Below are positions 4,253 through 5,221 of a DNA stretch of 5,221 nt, in pieces. The notes beneath the pieces were generated by a model. It did no database searches and had not been told where the DNA came from. It saw only the letters and a program-made list of their open reading frames with translations. The stretch is from Desulfovibrio sp. GTDB lineage: Bacteria; Desulfobacterota; Desulfovibrionia; Desulfovibrionales; Desulfovibrionaceae. The first letter of the stretch is position 1, and each line of letters begins with the position of its first letter. Location: assembly GCA_031281815.1 (NCBI GenBank), contig JAITEY010000115.1, forward strand, positions 1 to 5,221, read 5' to 3'. The position numbers and the translations under genes were made by a program.

Positions 4253-4858
4253 ATGAAAAAGTTAACGAGCTTTCTTTTTTGCTGTGTGCTCATCCTCTCT
4301 ACAGGCTGCGCAAGCCAATACATGCAGCCCGTAGTACATTCGCCTTCAACGGCACAACTTACGCCTGAACAATCCGCAATTGTGTTCTTTCGAGATACCA
4401 GCTTCGGCGGTGCCATACAAGCCCCGATAGCTGAAAGTGTCAATAACAATGTAGCATTTGTCGGCATTGTGTCGGCCAATACAAAACTTCTGCATAAAAC
4501 CGCGCCTGGGCAACATGTCTATGTTGTCGGCGGTGAGAGTTCAAATCTATTGTTTGCCGACCTTGAACCGCAGAAATTTTACTATGTGCGCGTTGACCCG
4601 AAAATGGGATTATGGAAAGCCCGCTTCAAATTTGAACCTGTAATACCGGGTAATGCCGCCGACCTCCCAGACGATCTTGCCGGTTGTAAATGGGTTGCGC
4701 CGAACACGGAATCACAGTCGTGGTTCGCTGATAACAAGGCAAGCATGCAGGAAAAACTGAATGATGCGCTGGCGGATGACAAGAAAGAGGGCGCAACGGA
4801 ACGTGTTAGGCTTAATAAAAACGACGGACTGCCGAATTTGATACAGGATCAAAAGTAA
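4253..4858 (+). CDS. Predicted lipoprotein, possibly DUF2846-like
   Basis: A 201-aa protein with a lipoprotein signal: MKK, a hydrophobic stretch LTSFLFCCVLIL and a lipobox LSTGC, so Cys19 would be lipidated after cleavage. The residue after Cys is Ala, not Asp, which favours the outer membrane. The mature part has PEQSAIVFFRDT (about 38-50), a central GIVSANTKLLHKTAPGQHVYVVGGE, and KFYYVRVD. The order (nucleotide-like VFFR strand, PGxH segment, then YYVRV strand) resembles small DUF2846-type lipoproteins, but this is pattern memory only. The C-terminal 50 residues are charged and probably helical. The ribosome binding site is weak (GAGAG at about 4241). GC is lower than in the phage late genes, which suggests a separate origin, perhaps a prophage-carried 'moron' altering the host envelope. 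The next gene starts 33 nt downstream. Confidence 0.75.
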   Translation: MKKLTSFLFCCVLILSTGCASQYMQPVVHSPSTAQLTPEQSAIVFFRDTSFGGAIQAPIAESVNNNVAFVGIVSANTKLLHKTAPGQHVYVVGGESSNLLFADLEPQKFYYVRVDPKMGLWKARFKFEPVIPGNAADLPDDLAGCKWVAPNTESQSWFADNKASMQEKLNDALADDKKEGATERVRLNKNDGLPNLIQDQK

Positions 4859-4886
4859 CACCTGTTATAGGCAATATATGAGGTGT
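4858..4886 (+). promoter_or_regulatory. Inverted repeat covering the ribosome binding site of the last gene
   Basis: ACACCT (4858-4863), directly at the lipoprotein stop, is complementary to AGGTGT (4881-4886), which contains most of the GAGGTG ribosome binding site for ATG 4892. The loop is 17 nt. The pairing is short and may be chance, but would make translation depend on ribosomes arriving from the lipoprotein gene. Confidence 0.3.
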
Positions 4887-4891
4887 CTTAT

Positions 4892-5221
4892 ATGGCCCAA
4901 CTTACACAGGAACAACGATTCGACATAGTACAAGCGTCGCTTGATGCCGCCGACCGTGGTGACCACGAGGAGGAACATCGTTTGCTGCTCATGTTGCCTA
5001 TCGCTCCGCATTTGGCCAAAGCGGCCAAGGATATCTGGGGCAAGGACTTTCTCCTGCAGGGCGGCTATGATCTCTCCGAAGCCGAGGCGGCATATGGAAC
5101 GGGTTGGCTTGAGCGAGATTCGGAAGATTGCCCTGAAGCATTCATAAAGCAAGCCGAAGGGACGAAGGCTGATATACGAATTTTTGTGAACATCGAATCA
5201 ATCCACCCTTCGAGCAATAAT
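4892..5221 (+). CDS. Unrecognised small soluble protein, 5' part (runs off the right edge)
   Basis: Open from ATG 4892 to the window edge with no stop (110 codons seen), preceded by GAGGT (4880-4884) with 7-nt spacing. The protein begins MAQLTQEQRFDIVQASLDAA, has an acidic DRGDHEEEH stretch, then MLPIAPHLAKAAKDIWG and FLLQGGYDLSEAEAAYGTGWL, and ends in a more basic part (EAFIKQAEGTKADIRIFVN). It has no signal peptide or membrane segment and looks mostly helical. The P-x-LAKAAK...YG..FL...G.DLSEAE..YG..WL arrangement is reminiscent of small hypothetical proteins seen beside mobile elements, but I cannot name a family. It probably shares a transcript with the lipoprotein gene. Confidence 0.65.
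   Translation, partial: MAQLTQEQRFDIVQASLDAADRGDHEEEHRLLLMLPIAPHLAKAAKDIWGKDFLLQGGYDLSEAEAAYGTGWLERDSEDCPEAFIKQAEGTKADIRIFVNIESIHPSSNN

Noticed and set aside
1..5221. DGR template repeat or reverse transcriptase
   Set aside because: I looked for a second copy of the 1772-1882 segment on both strands and for reverse-transcriptase motifs such as YxDD in the long frames and found none in this window.
1..5221. CRISPR array, tRNA or transposase
   Set aside because: No regularly spaced short repeats with spacers, no tRNA cloverleaf, and no transposase motif or terminal inverted repeats were found; the ~175-bp repeats are direct, not inverted.

Overview
The window looks like part of a prophage (or prophage remnant) in a high-GC, Gram-negative bacterium. 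The codon use, the G/C-hairpin-rich intergenic repeats and the style of the tail and lysis genes suggest Desulfovibrionaceae (Desulfovibrio/Bilophila-like). That placement is inferred from general familiarity, not from a database search.

Left part (1-2900), all on the + strand, is a late phage module. It starts with the C-terminal part of a probable tail-fibre/structural protein (open at the left edge) with an extreme C-over-G bias. A 236-bp gap packed with G/C hairpins and a 24-bp tandem repeat follows. Next is a 371-aa Mtd-like tropism/receptor-binding protein with a C-type-lectin-type C terminus, which has the look of a target of a diversity-generating retroelement (DGR). No reverse transcriptase, accessory protein or template repeat lies in the window, so any DGR would have to act from elsewhere. 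A hairpin lies 3 nt after its stop codon, where DGR targets often carry one. The lysis genes follow: an R21-type signal-anchor-release lysozyme, then a small holin-like membrane protein.

Middle part (2901-4205) is a two-gene toxin-antitoxin operon on the - strand (DUF1778/TacA-like ribbon-helix-helix antitoxin, then TacT-like GNAT acetyltransferase, overlapping by 4 nt). It is enclosed by two same-orientation copies of a ~175-bp repeat. Each copy begins with a near-consensus sigma70-type promoter (TTGACG, 17 bp, TATCTA/TATCTT) and continues into a segment that can fold into three hairpins. In the middle hairpin the two copies differ in sequence but keep pairing through compensatory changes, and the single difference in the third hairpin is a C-G to U-G change. 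This suggests a structured RNA, free or as an mRNA leader, that I cannot match to a known family. It is the least explained signal here.

Right part (4206-5221), + strand and of visibly lower GC, holds a 201-aa lipoprotein (possibly DUF2846-like), whose mRNA would carry the second RNA copy as its leader, and the start of an unrecognised small protein running off the right edge. The two are probably co-transcribed. The segment from 2901 onward reads like accessory cargo next to the phage lysis genes.
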